DNA from: WHTB01 sp050699035
GTDB taxonomy: Bacteria > Actinomycetota > Actinomycetes > Propionibacteriales > Nocardioidaceae
DNA length: 6,989 nucleotides
NCBI GenBank assembly: GCA_050699035.1
Contig: JBOHDE010000210.1
Coordinates: 1 to 6,989, forward strand
Direction: 5' to 3'
How positions within the stretch are numbered: position 1 is the first letter of the stretch; each line of letters starts with the position of its first letter. The position numbers and the translations under genes were made by a program. This document shows, piece after piece, positions 6,046 through 6,989 of this stretch. The notes beneath the pieces were generated by a model. The model ran no database searches, was not told the origin of the DNA, and saw only the letters and a list, made by a program, of their open reading frames with translations.

Positions 6046-6989
6046 GTGAAGGCAATCGTGTACGTCGGACCGGGGGAGCTCGCCCTGCTCGACCGTTCCG
6101 AGCCGCGTCCCGACCCGGGTCAGGTCGTCGTCGAGGTCGCGCACTACGGCATCTGCGGCACCGACCTGCTGATGTGGAGCGGCGGCCTCGCCCGGGTCCG
6201 TCCGCCGGTGATCGTCGGGCACGAGTTCTGCGGGGTGGTCGCCGACAACGGCGACTGCGCGGAGGTGCCCGTCGGTCAGCGGGTCGCTGTCGAGCCCCTG
6301 CTCAGCTGTGAGACCTGCCCGACCTGCCGGTCGGGCGCCTCCCACGTGTGTGAGCGGCTCCGCATTCTTGGCGTCGACGCTGACGGCGCGGCTGCGCGTT
6401 ACGTCTCGGTCCCGGCGACGCGGCTGCATCCGTTGCCGGACTCGTTGTCGTTGCGTGACGCGGCGTTGACCGAGCCGGCCTCGGTCGCTGTGCACATGGT
6501 GCGCCGGTCCGGCACCCAAGTCGGCGATCGGATTCTCGTGGTCGGTGGTGGCCCGATCGGTGCCCTGGTCGCATCGGTCTGCCGTACGGCGGGTGCGGCG
6601 ATGGTCGTCGTGAGCGAGCCGAACGAGACGCGTCGAGCGCTGATCGCCGGTATCGGCATCGACACGTTCGACCCGGTCACTGACGATCGGCAGCGGCTGC
6701 TGGACCGGGTGGACGGGTCGGGGTTCGACGTCGTGTTCGAGCTGACCGGCGTCGCGGCAGGCCTGGCGTCGACCGCTGCCTTCGCCCGACCGCAGGGCAC
6801 GATCCTGCTGGGCGGTCTGCCGCACGGGGACCTGCCCTTCCCCGTCTCCGCTGCCGTGACGAAGGAGCTCACCTTGGTCGGCGCTCGCGTCTACCGCTCC
6901 GACGACATGGCGAACGCCGTCCGCCTGCTGGCCCAGGGTGCGATCGCCGCGGACGCGCTCATCACCCGCGAGGTACCGCTCTTCGATGC
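6046..6989 (+). CDS. Zinc-dependent medium-chain alcohol dehydrogenase (second; 3' end beyond window)
   Basis: The window contains 314 complete codons of what should be a protein of about 335-350 residues. It is a second zinc MDR dehydrogenase. Catalytic zinc ligands are Cys37 (GICGTD), His59-Glu60 (VGHE) and Glu143 (TEP); structural zinc cysteines are Cys88, 91, 94 and 102. The dinucleotide motif is VGGGPIG (166-172), and Glu191 in VVVSEP suggests NAD, as in butanediol dehydrogenase-like enzymes. Its zinc residues line up almost position for position with the divergent neighbour, but the rest has diverged, so the two are paralogues or independently recruited relatives rather than a recent duplication. 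The GTG at 6046 is chosen because VKAIVYVGPGELAL is a typical N-terminus; it has no Shine-Dalgarno sequence. Genes downstream of 6989 may belong to the same unit. Confidence 0.92.
   Translation, partial: MKAIVYVGPGELALLDRSEPRPDPGQVVVEVAHYGICGTDLLMWSGGLARVRPPVIVGHEFCGVVADNGDCAEVPVGQRVAVEPLLSCETCPTCRSGASHVCERLRILGVDADGAAARYVSVPATRLHPLPDSLSLRDAALTEPASVAVHMVRRSGTQVGDRILVVGGGPIGALVASVCRTAGAAMVVVSEPNETRRALIAGIGIDTFDPVTDDRQRLLDRVDGSGFDVVFELTGVAAGLASTAAFARPQGTILLGGLPHGDLPFPVSAAVTKELTLVGARVYRSDDMANAVRLLAQGAIAADALITREVPLFD

Noticed and set aside
5929..6825. A 298-codon minus-strand open frame opposite the second dehydrogenase
   Set aside because: It covers the divergent promoter and the zinc-site coding region of the plus-strand gene, and has no domain-like sequence.

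Overview
This 6,989-base window looks like the chromosome of a high-GC actinobacterium. G+C is high throughout, third codon positions are almost always G or C (which produces many long antisense shadow frames), GTG starts are common, the solute-binding protein is a Gram-positive-style lipoprotein, and one gene appears to be leaderless. I cannot name the genus. I see no RNA gene, mobile element, CRISPR array or strong terminator.

Layout: six genes on the minus strand and one on the plus strand. From the right, a divergent promoter region (about 5942-6045) separates a minus-strand zinc alcohol/polyol dehydrogenase (4943-5941) from a second, plus-strand zinc dehydrogenase (6046 to the window edge). 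The first dehydrogenase is followed 30 nt later by an alpha/beta hydrolase of the enol-lactonase type (4139-4912). Next on the same strand is an acyl-CoA dehydrogenase (2903-4057), then a complete tctC-tctB and an incomplete tctA (2818 down to 1). These encode a tripartite tricarboxylate transporter: a lipoprotein substrate binder, a small membrane subunit and a large membrane subunit. Both tct junctions are 4-nt GTGA overlaps.

Together this looks like an uptake-plus-catabolism locus for an organic acid. TctABC would import a carboxylate; two NAD-type zinc dehydrogenases would oxidise hydroxyl groups; a hydrolase would open a lactone or ester; and an FAD acyl-CoA dehydrogenase would act on a CoA thioester. 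The substrate and the order of steps are inference. No regulator gene, CoA ligase or CoA transferase lies in the window.

The most informative signal is regulatory. A 17-bp inverted repeat, GTGGAC-N5-GTCC(A/G)C, occurs once upstream of the acyl-CoA dehydrogenase (4099-4115) and once in the divergent region (6009-6025). In three directions (acyl-CoA dehydrogenase, first dehydrogenase, second dehydrogenase) it supplies a TGGAC(A/G) -35 element exactly 17 bp from a TAAnnT -10 element. The divergent copy serves as the -35 region for both directions. This predicts one unseen repressor controlling all three transcription units, and defines a small regulon that could be traced in the rest of the genome.
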